From assembly GCF_000969445.1 (NCBI RefSeq), contig NZ_JZEY01000061.1, forward strand, positions 248,001 to 312,000: a stretch of 64,000 nt of DNA. The letters are read 5' to 3'. Of this stretch, positions 17,511 through 26,369 are shown one piece after another. Position 1 is the first letter of the stretch. Every line of letters begins with the position of its first letter. Made by a program: the position numbers and the translations under genes. The DNA is from Devosia chinhatensis. Lineage in GTDB: Bacteria; Pseudomonadota; Alphaproteobacteria; Rhizobiales; Devosiaceae. A model generated the notes under the pieces. It was not told where the DNA came from, made no database searches, and saw only the letters and a program-made list of their open reading frames with translations.

Positions 17511-18467
17511 ATGCCTGCTCATCAGCACGACCACACCCACCATCGGCATGACCATGGCCATGACCATCCTGCTGACAGCCATGCACCCGAGATCAGCACG
17601 GCCAATGAACGGGCCGTACTGATCGGGCTCATGCTCACCGGCGGCTTCATGCTGGCCGAGCTCGTGGGCGGGTATCTTTCCGGATCGCTGGCACTGATCG
17701 CCGATGCCGGCCACATGCTGACGGACACAATCGCCCTCTTCCTCGCCTGGCTCGGTTTCCGGCTCGGCCGGCGTCCGGCGGATGCGCGACGCTCTTTCGG
17801 TTATTCCAGGCTCGAAGTCCTCGCCGGGCTGATCAATGCGCTGACCCTGTTCGCGTTGGTAGGCTGGATCGGCTACGAAGCCGTCCAGCGCTTGCTGACG
17901 CCCCATGAGGTGCTGGCCGGCCCCATGCTCGTCGTGGCCATCCTGGGACTGGTGGTGAACCTTGTGGTGTTCCGCCTGCTGTCCTCGGCCGATGCCGATC
18001 ACGTCAACATCAAGGGCGCGCTGCTGCATGTGCTCGGCGATCTCCTGGGATCGGTCGGGGCCATTGCGGCGGCGCTGGTCATCTGGCTGACCGGCTGGAT
18101 GCCGATCGATCCGATCCTGTCGGTTCTGGTAAGCCTGCTGATCCTGCGCAGCGCTTGGGCCCTTCTGACGCGCACCTTCAACATTCTCATGGAAGGCGCG
18201 CCCGACGGCTTCGAACCCGAAGCGCTGCGACGCGACCTTGTCGCAAAAATTCCCGGGCTGGCCGACGTCAGCCATCTCCATGTCTGGTCGCTGAGCTCGG
18301 GCCGCACCATGGCGACGCTCGATCTTGGCCTGCAGCAGGGCGCCGACCCCGCCGCCGTGACCGAGGCGGTTCGCCATGCTCTGCTTGACGACCATGGCAT
18401 CACCCATGCCACTATCGAAATCGACTGGCGCGGCAGAAACGCGGCCTGCCCTGCGGCGCTCGCCTAG
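17511..18467 (+). CDS. Cation diffusion facilitator (zinc-type) exporter
   Basis: This 318-residue inner-membrane antiporter has six predicted helices. The N-terminus is a His/Asp-rich metal-catching arm (eleven His in the first 25 residues). Helix II has A-D-A-G-H-M-L-T-D and helix V has A-L-L-H-V-L-G-D-L-L-G-S; the H-x3-D and H-x3-D pairs build the zinc transport site. A cytoplasmic domain with H-L-H-V-W-S follows. It should export Zn(II) and perhaps Co(II) or Cd(II). Control by the upstream ArsR protein through the operator is expected. Its stop overlaps the stop of the convergent flavoprotein gene by four bases. Confidence 0.92.
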   Translation: MPAHQHDHTHHRHDHGHDHPADSHAPEISTANERAVLIGLMLTGGFMLAELVGGYLSGSLALIADAGHMLTDTIALFLAWLGFRLGRRPADARRSFGYSRLEVLAGLINALTLFALVGWIGYEAVQRLLTPHEVLAGPMLVVAILGLVVNLVVFRLLSSADADHVNIKGALLHVLGDLLGSVGAIAAALVIWLTGWMPIDPILSVLVSLLILRSAWALLTRTFNILMEGAPDGFEPEALRRDLVAKIPGLADVSHLHVWSLSSGRTMATLDLGLQQGADPAAVTEAVRHALLDDHGITHATIEIDWRGRNAACPAALA

Positions 18468-19675
18468 CGGCGGGCGGCGAAGGCGGCGGCGGCGCGCCCC
18501 GCCACCCGGCCCGTCGCAAAGCAGGCAGTCAACAGATATCCCCCTGTCGGGGCTTCCCAATCGAGCATCTCACCGGCCACGAAAAGGCCCGGCGCAGCGA
18601 CCAGGCCTAGCCTGTCGTCGACGCCATCCCAGCTGACGCCGCCAGCCACCGAAATAGCCTCCTCGATCGGCCGCGTCCGTGTCACCTTCAGGGGCAGAGC
18701 CTTTACGGTGCGCGCCAGGGCGCCGGCATCAAGGCTCGGCGCATCGGGCACGCACTCGCGGATCAGTCCCACCTTGACACCATCGAGCCCTGCGCCTTTG
18801 CGCAGGCGATTGGAAAAACTGGCCTTGGGTGGCTGCCGGGCAAAATCCCGCGCCAGCCGCTCATGCTCCCGCCCCGGCGCCAGATCGAGCATCAGCACGG
18901 CCTGACCGTCGCGCTCCAGCCGGTCCCGCAAGGCCGCGGCATGGGCATAGACCAGGCTTCCCTCAATCCCCCACCGGGTGACCACGAATTCCCCGGCAAG
19001 CGCCCCTGCATCGCTTGTCGCCAGCACCGCCTTGACCGGTTCGCCCGCATGGCGTTCGACGAAGACGGGGCTCCAGGCAATTTCGAAACCACAATTGGCG
19101 GGTCGGAACGGCAAGACCGGCACGCCCTCTCCTGTCAGCAGTCCGACCCACTTTCCGTCCGAACCGAGCCTTGGCCAGCTGGCCCCACCCAGAGCCAGGA
19201 CGGCAGCATCGAACGGCTCGGCCACACGGCCACCAGGGGTATCAAAGACATGAAGGCTGCCCTCACGCCCGATCCAGCGATGTCGAGTGCGCAGCGCCAC
19301 GCCTTGGTCGGCGAGGCGCGCCAGCCAGGCGCGCAGCAAGGGCGAAGCCTTCATTTCCCTTGGAAAGACCCGACCGGACGAGCCTATGAATGTTTCGACG
19401 CCCAGCCCTGCGCACCAGTCGCGCAAAGCCGCGCCGTCGAATGCCCGTACCGCCTGGTCGAGCCTTTCGCTGGCCCGGCCATAGCGGCCCAGCAAGGTGT
19501 CGGTCGCCTCGGAATGGGTGATGTTGAGCCCGGACTTGCCGGCCATCAATAATTTGCGGCCCACGCTGGGCATGGCCTCGAAGACCACGACCTCGGCGCC
19601 TTCATCGGCAGCGGTCTCTGCGGCCATCAACCCCGCGGGTCCACCGCCGATCACGGCAATCCTGGCTCTGCCCAT
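18464..19675 (-). CDS. HI0933-like NAD(P)/FAD-dependent oxidoreductase (TIGR03862-type)
   Basis: This 403-residue flavoprotein has an N-terminal Rossmann motif V-I-G-G-G-P-A-G-L-M-A-A-E. The family phrase V-G-R-K-L-L-M-A-G-K-S-G-L-N-I-T-H-S-E follows, and near the end G-G-V-x-W and F-V-A-G-E-M-L-D-W-E-A-P-T-G-G-Y, where FAD is also bound. This fits the HI0933/YhiN group, whose reaction is not known. The ATG at 19675 has a GGAGAGG ribosome site; upstream starts in the same frame would run into the neighbour's leader. Confidence 0.88.
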   Translation of the reverse strand: MGRARIAVIGGGPAGLMAAETAADEGAEVVVFEAMPSVGRKLLMAGKSGLNITHSEATDTLLGRYGRASERLDQAVRAFDGAALRDWCAGLGVETFIGSSGRVFPREMKASPLLRAWLARLADQGVALRTRHRWIGREGSLHVFDTPGGRVAEPFDAAVLALGGASWPRLGSDGKWVGLLTGEGVPVLPFRPANCGFEIAWSPVFVERHAGEPVKAVLATSDAGALAGEFVVTRWGIEGSLVYAHAAALRDRLERDGQAVLMLDLAPGREHERLARDFARQPPKASFSNRLRKGAGLDGVKVGLIRECVPDAPSLDAGALARTVKALPLKVTRTRPIEEAISVAGGVSWDGVDDRLGLVAAPGLFVAGEMLDWEAPTGGYLLTACFATGRVAGRAAAAFAARR

Positions 19676-19800
19676 GCGCGTCCACCTCTCCCCGTATCCG
19701 GGCCCCTTAGCACGACTGAAATGACCTTGCCCATCGTTTGCCGGCAAATGCCTTTGGGGCGCATGCGACTGGGCTGCCCGGGTCGCATTGGGGCGGACTG

Positions 19801-21066
19801 TCAGGCGGTCTCCTGCACGACGAGATCGCTGAGTTGCACCGCATCTTCGTCACCGACCACGGACACGGCCGCGCTGGTGCCCAGATCGAAGGTCTGCTTC
19901 TCCTCGACGGGAAGGCCTTCGCGACGACTGAGCCTGAAGCCGACATAGGCCATGAGCGCGATCTGGATCAGCGCATTGGCCAGGAAGAAGCCCGGCTGGC
20001 CCAGCAATTCGATGCTGAGCGAGGACAGGAGCGGTCCGATGGTCGAGCCGATGCCATTGAGCAGCAGGAGGCCGGCGGAAATTTCCACATAATCGGAACG
20101 GTCGGCAAAGTCGAAGACATGCGCGGCGGCAATGGCATAGGCCGGCAGCAGGCCTGCGCCGAAAGCGGCACCGAGGGCGAACCAGGATAGACTGGTCTGC
20201 GTGGTCGCCCAGAGCGCGGCGCCAACCACCGAACACAGCAGGGCAAGACCGATTAGAACCTTGCGGCGATCGATACGGTCGGACACTTTGCCGGCCGGGA
20301 GCTGCGCCAGCGCGCCGCCGATGACGGCAGCACTCATGAACCAGGCCGCGTCGCTGACATTGCCGCTGACGCTGTTGGCATAGGCAGGCGCCAGCGCCCA
20401 GAACGAGCCGGTCGCGAGGCCAATGAGAAAAATTGCCACGGTGCCCGTGGGCGACAGGCGGAACATGCGCCGGGGCCGGAAACGCACCACCGTGATGGGC
20501 GGAGGCTGGCTCGAGCGGGTCATGACGATCGGAACGGCGGCCAGCGACACCAGCACCGAGGCGATGGAAAAGAGGATGAAGGAGGATGGCTGGAACAACG
20601 TCACCATCATCTGGCCCACGGTGATGACGGTGAAGTTCACCGTGACGTAAGTGGAGATCAGCGCGCCGCGCGTTTCATTGGTGGCCTGGTCATTGAGCCA
20701 GCTTTCCACCACGAGATAAAGCCCTGCCAGGCAGAAGCCGGTGATCAGGCGCAGGACGATCCAGATACTGGCATCCACAGCCATCGGATAGCCCAGCGCC
20801 GCAGCGGAAGCGATGGCCACGAGCGCGGCGAAGGTGCGGATGTGGCCGACGCGCATGATCATGGAGGGCGTGAAGGTGCAGCCCAGCACGAAGCCGAAGA
20901 AATAGCCCGACCCGAGCAGGCCGATCTGAAAGGCACTGAAGCCCTCGATGCCGCCACGGATCGGCAGCAGCATCAGCTGCAGGCCATTGCCCATGATCAG
21001 GAAAGCGACGCTGAGCAGGATCGAGAAAGCGGCCAGTATGGGCGCGGGCTTGGCAATGGCGGTCAC
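19801..21066 (-). CDS. MFS transporter, YcaD-like 12-TMS family
   Basis: This 421-residue carrier has twelve hydrophobic segments. The early F-L-I-M-G-N-G-L-Q-L-M-L-L-P-I-R-G, the G-S-G-Y-F-F-G-F-V-L-G loop and R-L-I-T-G-F-C-L-A-G-L-Y-L-V-V-E-S-W-L-N-D match the YcaD/UMF group of major facilitators, whose substrate is unknown. The second half holds K-V-S-D-R-I-D-R-R-K-V, the usual loop 8-9 motif. The GTG at 21066 has AGGAG six bases before it; a TTG one codon earlier is too close. It stands alone. Confidence 0.88.
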   Translation of the reverse strand: MTAIAKPAPILAAFSILLSVAFLIMGNGLQLMLLPIRGGIEGFSAFQIGLLGSGYFFGFVLGCTFTPSMIMRVGHIRTFAALVAIASAAALGYPMAVDASIWIVLRLITGFCLAGLYLVVESWLNDQATNETRGALISTYVTVNFTVITVGQMMVTLFQPSSFILFSIASVLVSLAAVPIVMTRSSQPPPITVVRFRPRRMFRLSPTGTVAIFLIGLATGSFWALAPAYANSVSGNVSDAAWFMSAAVIGGALAQLPAGKVSDRIDRRKVLIGLALLCSVVGAALWATTQTSLSWFALGAAFGAGLLPAYAIAAAHVFDFADRSDYVEISAGLLLLNGIGSTIGPLLSSLSIELLGQPGFFLANALIQIALMAYVGFRLSRREGLPVEEKQTFDLGTSAAVSVVGDEDAVQLSDLVVQETA

Positions 21067-21202
21067 CAACAGCTCCTGTCATTAGGCGGCGAGGGAAAGG
21101 CGGCAGCATCGCCTCATGGGCGAGCGCGACCTCCTTTGGCCGGGTCGATCCGGTTCGTCAATCAAGAGCTTTGTGAACCGATAGGACGCCGACGCCCAGC
21201 AA

Positions 21203-22660
21203 TCAGGCTGCCGCGTGCAAGCGCTCCTGGCTTACAGGCGCCCGGTTCTCGATCAGGCCGAGATGGAGGGCCTTGATCGTCGCGTCGAAATCGTCCGGCT
21301 CGACCACAACCTGCAGGTCCACCTTGCGCATCAGGTCGTGCACGCCCAGCGGGGCAATGCCCGCGTCCGACAGGACGCGCATGGCCTGCATCAGGATGTT
21401 GGCGTGCCCGATATCGCGACCGATGGCCGAGACCAGCGACACCTTGCGCAGGGTTATCTCCGCGCTGGGGAAAGCCGTCGCGAGGTCGGTTTCGACCCGC
21501 TTGATCGCCTTCATCGACCCCTTGAGAAAATGGGTGATCGTATTGGCATTGGAGGTTTTGGAAATGATCCAGACCTTGTGGCGCTTGAGCGCCTCAAGGA
21601 TCTCGCTGTCATAGCCCTTGACCCCCACCATGTCCTGATCGTGGAATTCGAAGGCGAAGACGCTTTTGAGGCCGGTGACGATCTCGACCTGTGGCGCGGT
21701 CGCGGTCAGATCGGAGCGAATGACAGTGCCCGGATGATCCGGCTCGAAGGCATTCTTGACCCGCAGGGGGATGCCGGCTTGACGCAGGCTCTTGGCGGCG
21801 CGGGGATGGATGGCCTCCATGCCCATATTGGACAGCTGGTCGGCCACGTCGTAATTGGTTTCCCCGATGACGCGCACGGCTTCTGCCGGGACCACGCGCG
21901 GATCGGCGGTCGAAAGGTGAAATTCCTTATGTATAACCGCCTCGCGGGCATGGCTGACCACCGCCAGGCGCGACAGCGTCACTTCGCTGTAGCCGCGATC
22001 ATAGGTACCCATCAGCGCTTCGCTGCACTGCGCATAGCCGGTGACGATGGGCAATTCCGTCGCGAGGTCCACATCGGCCAAGGCCCGCTCGATGGCCTCG
22101 TCGAGGGTGAACTGGCCCTCGTCGCGCCAGCCTGTCAAATCGACCATGCGGGCCCGCACGCCATGAATATTGAGCAGGAGGCTCGTATTGAATGCCGAAT
22201 GCGCTTCGCCCAGGGAGGCAAGCATTTCGCGCACCGTCAGCAAGTGCTGCTGAAGCTGGAAATGGCCGAAAGAACAAAGTCGCGACAGGTCGATGAGACA
22301 GGATCGCACGCCTTCGATCCGCTCGCGGGCAAAACGATTGGCGCTCTGGCGCGCGCCTTCATCGGCAAAGATGCGGGCATTGTGCTCATACATCTTGTCG
22401 GCAACGGCGGTCAGCGCATCGCCCCAGACCCAGCCGCCCTCGGCGCTGGCAAAAAGGGCATAGACACCCGGCTTGCCGGATTTCTTGTGCTCGAGCAGCT
22501 CGTCTGTCATGCCGCCATAGGCCGAAACGACAAAAATGCGGTTATAGAGGTCAGCACCCTTGCGATCACCGATCAGCACGGTATCGAGCAGCTCCTGGCT
22601 GCGGGCCATGGATGTGCCGCCGATCTTTTCGACGGTGTGGCGCGGGGTCTCGTTCGTCAT
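21203..22660 (-). CDS. ask: Aspartate kinase of the ectoine cluster (Ask_Ect)
   Basis: This 485-residue kinase phosphorylates aspartate, feeding L-aspartate semialdehyde to ectoine synthesis. It starts T-V-E-K-I-G-G-T-S-M, the Ask_Ect version of the K-x-G-G-T-S/T lysine loop, and the C-terminal 150 residues are two ACT domains. It is the last gene of ectABCD-ask, 62 bases behind ectD, the typical place for this specialised isozyme, which is thought to escape the feedback inhibition of the housekeeping enzyme. The ATG at 22660 has GGAG upstream. Confidence 0.93.
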   Translation of the reverse strand: MTNETPRHTVEKIGGTSMARSQELLDTVLIGDRKGADLYNRIFVVSAYGGMTDELLEHKKSGKPGVYALFASAEGGWVWGDALTAVADKMYEHNARIFADEGARQSANRFARERIEGVRSCLIDLSRLCSFGHFQLQQHLLTVREMLASLGEAHSAFNTSLLLNIHGVRARMVDLTGWRDEGQFTLDEAIERALADVDLATELPIVTGYAQCSEALMGTYDRGYSEVTLSRLAVVSHAREAVIHKEFHLSTADPRVVPAEAVRVIGETNYDVADQLSNMGMEAIHPRAAKSLRQAGIPLRVKNAFEPDHPGTVIRSDLTATAPQVEIVTGLKSVFAFEFHDQDMVGVKGYDSEILEALKRHKVWIISKTSNANTITHFLKGSMKAIKRVETDLATAFPSAEITLRKVSLVSAIGRDIGHANILMQAMRVLSDAGIAPLGVHDLMRKVDLQVVVEPDDFDATIKALHLGLIENRAPVSQERLHAAA

Positions 22661-22722
22661 GGGGTCTCCAGCCGCCCCCAAAGGGAGCGGCGTCAGTCTT
22701 TTCGTCAGGGCGAAATATCGGC

Positions 22723-23652
22723 TCAGCGGATCGGGCCGGCCTCGATGGCGATCGGCGCCTTGGGATTGCGCGCACTGAGGAAAGCCGGGCGCGGGTTCTT
22801 GGCCGCAAAAGGCTGCCCCACCCGGTTCGACCAGGCATTGTAGACGAAAAAGGCGTTCGACCGCGGGAACGGGGTTATGTTGCCGTTCGAGCCGTGCACG
22901 GTGTTGCAGTCGAACAGCACCACAGTGCCTGCCTTACCCGAGGCGTAATCGATACCATGTTCCTGAGCCATGCGGGTCAGGCTGTCATGCGAGGGCACGC
23001 CGATTTCCTGCTTCTTGAGCGAAGTCTTGTGATTGTCCTCGGGCGTTTCGCCGGCGCAGGCGACGAACTTCTTGTGCGTGCCCGGCATCAGCATCAGCGG
23101 ACCATTGAGCGCGTCATTATCCGTGAGCAGGATCGAGGCCGAAATCGCGCGCATGCGCGGCATGCCGTCCTCGGCGTGCCAAGTCTCGAAATCAGAATGC
23201 CAGTAGAATTCCTTGCCCGTAAAGCCCGGCTTGTAGTTGAGCCGCGACTGATGGAGATAAACGTCGTCATCGAGCAGAAAGCTCACCGCACCGGCCACGC
23301 GGCGGTCCCGCGCCAGACGGTCGAACAGGGCATTTTCCTCATCCAGCCGGAATACGGTGCGGACCTCGTCCGAGCCGGGCTCGGTGATGACATTCTCGGC
23401 AGAAATCTCCGCCTCACCCGACCGCATCCGGGCGGATTCGGCCTGAAGAGCGGAGACCTCCGCAGCCGAGAAAACATTGGAGAGAACCAGATAGCCGTTT
23501 TTTTCAAAGCTCTCGGTCTGCGCCCGGGTCAGGGGCGCCTCGGGCGTCCAATTACCCCAGACTACCGGATCCTTGCGGTCCTGCCACTTTTCAGCCGGCA
23601 GACGGGTGGGATAATCGTCGTGATTGGCGGTGTCGAATGCTGACAGAGTCAT
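22723..23652 (-). CDS. ectD: Ectoine hydroxylase
   Basis: This 309-residue Fe(II)/2-oxoglutarate dioxygenase hydroxylates ectoine to (4S,5S)-5-hydroxyectoine. The diagnostic signature F-Y-W-H-S-D-F-E-T-W-H-A-E-D-G-M-P begins at residue 149, giving iron ligands H152 and D154; the third is H253 in N-T-V-H-G-S-N. 2-Oxoglutarate-binding R264 sits in F-P-R-S-N. All catalytic residues are intact, so the strain should make hydroxyectoine, an adaptation to heat and drying as well as salt. It follows ectC after 39 bases. Confidence 0.97.
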   Translation of the reverse strand: MTLSAFDTANHDDYPTRLPAEKWQDRKDPVVWGNWTPEAPLTRAQTESFEKNGYLVLSNVFSAAEVSALQAESARMRSGEAEISAENVITEPGSDEVRTVFRLDEENALFDRLARDRRVAGAVSFLLDDDVYLHQSRLNYKPGFTGKEFYWHSDFETWHAEDGMPRMRAISASILLTDNDALNGPLMLMPGTHKKFVACAGETPEDNHKTSLKKQEIGVPSHDSLTRMAQEHGIDYASGKAGTVVLFDCNTVHGSNGNITPFPRSNAFFVYNAWSNRVGQPFAAKNPRPAFLSARNPKAPIAIEAGPIR

Positions 23653-23691
23653 GATGCTCGCCTTTCAGTTTGGTGGGTATGGGGACGCGCT

Positions 23692-24084
23692 TTAAGCGTC
23701 TTCGGAGATCGGCGCGTAGGAGCCGTCCTCGCGGTGCACTTCCGTTCCGGTGACCGGCGGGTTGAAGCAGCAGGCCATCACCATCTCGCTCCTGGCGGAG
23801 AGGCGATGCCGGTCGTTGAGGTTGAGCGCATACATGACGCCCGGGCGGATCTGGTGCACTTTGCCGGTGTCGAGTTCCTCGATCTCGCCTTCGCCCGAGA
23901 TGCAGTAGACGCTCTCGAAGTGATGCTTGTAGTGAAACTCGTGGCTCGTACCCTCATGGATGCGCGTGATGTGGAAGGAAAAGCCCATATCGTCGCCAGC
24001 CAGCAGCAGCCTTGTGCTGTCCCAGCCATTGGACCTGACGAGACGGTCGCCCAGGCGTGAGGATTCAAGGTCGCGTACAATCAT
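23692..24084 (-). CDS. ectC: L-ectoine synthase
   Basis: This 130-residue cupin lyase closes the ring of N-gamma-acetyl-2,4-diaminobutyrate to form ectoine. The family start [12 protein letters not shown] and the cupin segment [24 protein letters not shown] are complete, as is the later [12 protein letters not shown]. It is separated from ectB by 10 bases in the same operon. The length is standard. Confidence 0.97.
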   Translation of the reverse strand: MIVRDLESSRLGDRLVRSNGWDSTRLLLAGDDMGFSFHITRIHEGTSHEFHYKHHFESVYCISGEGEIEELDTGKVHQIRPGVMYALNLNDRHRLSARSEMVMACCFNPPVTGTEVHREDGSYAPISEDA

Positions 24085-24094
24085 TGTGAAGCTC

Positions 24095-25384
24095 CTATTC
24101 GGCTGCGGCGCGGTGCGACCCCAAGACCGCCTCGAAGGCGGTCTCCATGATGTCGATGCCGGCCGTCAGCTGGTCGAGAGAAATGGTGAGCGGGCACAGC
24201 ACCTTGACGACTTCGTCGAAGCTGCCCGATGTCTCGATGATGAGACCCTTGGAAAAGCAGATCTTGCAGATCGCGGCGGCTCTTTCACCCGATCCGGCAT
24301 CGATGCCAACCATCATGCCCCGGCCTTTGGTGGTGAGGCCGTGGTCGTCGGCAATCGCGGCGAGACGCTGGCCCAGATAGTTCGCCTTGTCGGCGACATC
24401 GCCGGCGAAACGGTCGTCGGACCAGAACTTTTCGAGCGCCGCAGCAGCCGTAACGAAGGCATGATTATTGCCGCGGAACGTGCCGTTATGCTCGGCCGGC
24501 TTCCAGATATCATGCTCGGGCTTGATCAGCGTCACGGCGAGCGGCAGGCCCATGCCGGAGAGTGACTTGGCCATCGTGACGATATCTGGCGACAGGCCCA
24601 TGCCGTCGAAGGAGAAGAACCCGCCCGTCCGGCCGCAGCCAGCCTGGATATCGTCGATGATGAAGAGCGCGCCGTGCTTTTTGGCAATGGCCTCGATCTG
24701 CTTCAACCAGCCGGGCGACGCAGCATTGAGCCCGCCCTCTCCCTGCACGGTTTCCACGATAATGGCTGCCGGGGCATCGACCCCGCTGGAGGGGTCAGAC
24801 AGCTGACGGTCGAGCAGGTCGGCCGTATTGATGTCGGCACCATGATAGCCGTCATAGGCCGCGCGGGTAACGCCCGTCAGCGGTGTCGCAGCGCCGCCCC
24901 GATGCTTGCCATTGCCGGTTGCGGCCAGCGCCCCAAGGGTCACGCCATGAAAGCCATTGGTGAAGGCGATGATATTGGTGCGGCCGGTGACCTTGCGCGC
25001 CAGCTTCATGGCGGCTTCGACGGCGTTGGCGCCGGTTGGTCCGGTAAACTGGAGCTGATGCTTCATGCCGCGCGGCCGCAGGATCAGCCGCTCGAATGTC
25101 GCAAGGAAATGCTCCTTGGCGTCGGTGAACATGTCGAGGCCATGCGCGATGCCGTCGTTGGAAATATATTCGATCAGCGCGGCTTTGAGGTCCTTGTCAT
25201 TGTGCCCGTAATTGAGCGTCGAACATCCAGCCAGGAAGTCGGTATAGGCCTTGCCCTGCATGTCGTAGATGGTTGCGCCCTTGGCTTTGTCGAACAGTTT
25301 TGGAAAGCTGCGCGAATAGGACCGCACACGGCTTTCGACGCGCTCAAACGTGTTAAAGGGCGTGATCGTGGCTTGAATGGTCAC
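24095..25384 (-). CDS. ectB: Diaminobutyrate-2-oxoglutarate transaminase
   Basis: This 429-residue class III aminotransferase converts L-aspartate semialdehyde and glutamate to L-2,4-diaminobutyrate, the first step unique to ectoine. The start [16 protein letters not shown], the segment [13 protein letters not shown] and the PLP lysine in [11 protein letters not shown] match EctB. It lies 46 bases after ectA. Full length and intact. Confidence 0.97.
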   Translation of the reverse strand: MTIQATITPFNTFERVESRVRSYSRSFPKLFDKAKGATIYDMQGKAYTDFLAGCSTLNYGHNDKDLKAALIEYISNDGIAHGLDMFTDAKEHFLATFERLILRPRGMKHQLQFTGPTGANAVEAAMKLARKVTGRTNIIAFTNGFHGVTLGALAATGNGKHRGGAATPLTGVTRAAYDGYHGADINTADLLDRQLSDPSSGVDAPAAIIVETVQGEGGLNAASPGWLKQIEAIAKKHGALFIIDDIQAGCGRTGGFFSFDGMGLSPDIVTMAKSLSGMGLPLAVTLIKPEHDIWKPAEHNGTFRGNNHAFVTAAAALEKFWSDDRFAGDVADKANYLGQRLAAIADDHGLTTKGRGMMVGIDAGSGERAAAICKICFSKGLIIETSGSFDEVVKVLCPLTISLDQLTAGIDIMETAFEAVLGSHRAAAE

Positions 25385-25430
25385 GGATTATCTCCTCGAA
25401 AGCTGCGGTCGAAATTGGGGGGTGAGGCGT

Positions 25431-26006
25431 TCAGCGGCCGGTCAGGCGGGTGAAGCTCTCCGGATCAAAGGGGCCGATGCGGACAGCGAATTCACTGTCG
25501 TGCTGCCCGGCAAAGTGATCGTCGCGGGAGAAATGCTCGACTTGCTGCAATTGCGCGCCAAGGCGCCGGGCAATCGAGCTGAACAGGGCCCAGGAGGCCT
25601 CGTTGTCCTCGGTAATGGTGCATTCCAGCATCGTCACGTGGCGGCAGTCGGGGCGGGACAATATGTCGGCGACCAACTTGCGCCCCAGACCCTGCCCCTG
25701 AGCTGCGGGATCGACGCAGACCTGCCAGATGAATAGCGTGTCCGGCTGTTTCGGCGGGATATAGCCGGAGACCCAACCGACAATCCTGTCGTCCTGTTCC
25801 GCCAGCGCGCAGGTGCCGGCAAAGTGCGTGGCCTGCAGCAAATTGCAGTAGAGAGAATTGTCGTCCAGCGAAGACTGAGCCTGGATCAGCGACCAGATTG
25901 CCGCGCCATCGGAAGCGTGTGGAGCGCGAAGGCGGACGACAGAAGACCTGGCGGCGCTGCGGCGAAGAGCGTCGGCATCGTAAAGCACTGAATTGCCATA
26001 AATCAT
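25431..26006 (-). CDS. ectA: L-2,4-diaminobutyrate acetyltransferase
   Basis: This 191-residue GNAT enzyme transfers acetyl from acetyl-CoA to the gamma-amino group of diaminobutyrate. It has L-R-A-P-x-x-x-D-G-A-A-I-W-S-L-I and D-N-S-L-Y-C-N-L-L near the start, and the acetyl-CoA loop D-P-A-A-Q-G-Q-G-L-G-R-K. It is first of the operon ectABCD-ask. The ATG at 26006 lacks a good ribosome site; GTG or other in-frame starts 6-22 codons later are possible. No EctR (MarR) gene lies upstream, unlike in many ect operons. Confidence 0.95.
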   Translation of the reverse strand: MIYGNSVLYDADALRRSAARSSVVRLRAPHASDGAAIWSLIQAQSSLDDNSLYCNLLQATHFAGTCALAEQDDRIVGWVSGYIPPKQPDTLFIWQVCVDPAAQGQGLGRKLVADILSRPDCRHVTMLECTITEDNEASWALFSSIARRLGAQLQQVEHFSRDDHFAGQHDSEFAVRIGPFDPESFTRLTGR

Positions 26007-26014
26007 GGGATGTT

Positions 26015-26036
26015 ATTTAGCTTGTATGAACTAAAT
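26015..26036 (-). promoter_or_regulatory. Inverted repeat in the ectA promoter region
   Basis: ATTTAG-N10-CTAAAT is a perfect inverted repeat nine bases upstream of the ectA ATG, within the only AT-rich stretch in front of the operon. It could be an operator for the missing regulator. The short arms allow chance. Confidence 0.35.
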
Positions 26037-26113
26037 TCACAACCCATGGCTAATGGACTCGTTCCCGTGCCAACGCACGGCTTCAGATTTTAATTATATT
26101 ATTCAGTGATTTA

Positions 26114-26137
26114 AGGCGGGATAAAATTATCCCGCCT
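26114..26137. terminator. Strong hairpin, possible terminator of the RraA transcript
   Basis: AGGCGGGATAA / TTATCCCGCCT forms an eleven-base perfect palindrome with a two-base centre. On the minus strand it is followed by TTAAAT. It separates the minus-strand dehydrogenase/RraA transcript, which ends 230 bases away, from the ect promoter. Confidence 0.5.
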
Positions 26138-26369
26138 GCATCCGAAAACCGAAAACTCTAAAGCACAGGCACAGATATCTTCGCCAAGACAAATCAAAAA
26201 CCCGATTGCCGCCATATTCCGATACGCGCAATATGGGGGTCTAGGCGGTCGAAGATTCCGACGGCAGCCTTGGTGCTCAGGACAAGCGCGCGCTGACTGG
26301 CCGGGCTGCGCCAGAGTACCGCCCAGCACATCCTTTCCAATACGGTCGCTCCAGGGGTAGCGAGCTCAA

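Larger units (their letters stand above)
26007..26369. other. 363-base intergenic region between the ectoine and RraA genes
   Basis: No supportable gene. It holds the presumed ectA promoter in its first 40 bases, with an inverted repeat ATTTAG-N10-CTAAAT at 26015-26036. A strong hairpin lies at 26114-26137, and an inverted repeat CCATATT-N11-AATATGG at 26212-26236. Base composition drops to AT-rich between 26010 and 26130. Two minus-strand frames of 63 and 72 codons are open in the right half but have neither a ribosome site nor recognisable sequence. Confidence 0.5.

Noticed and set aside
21215..22843. A 542-codon open frame on the plus strand
   Set aside because: Antisense to the aspartate kinase and the end of ectD, both with full motifs.
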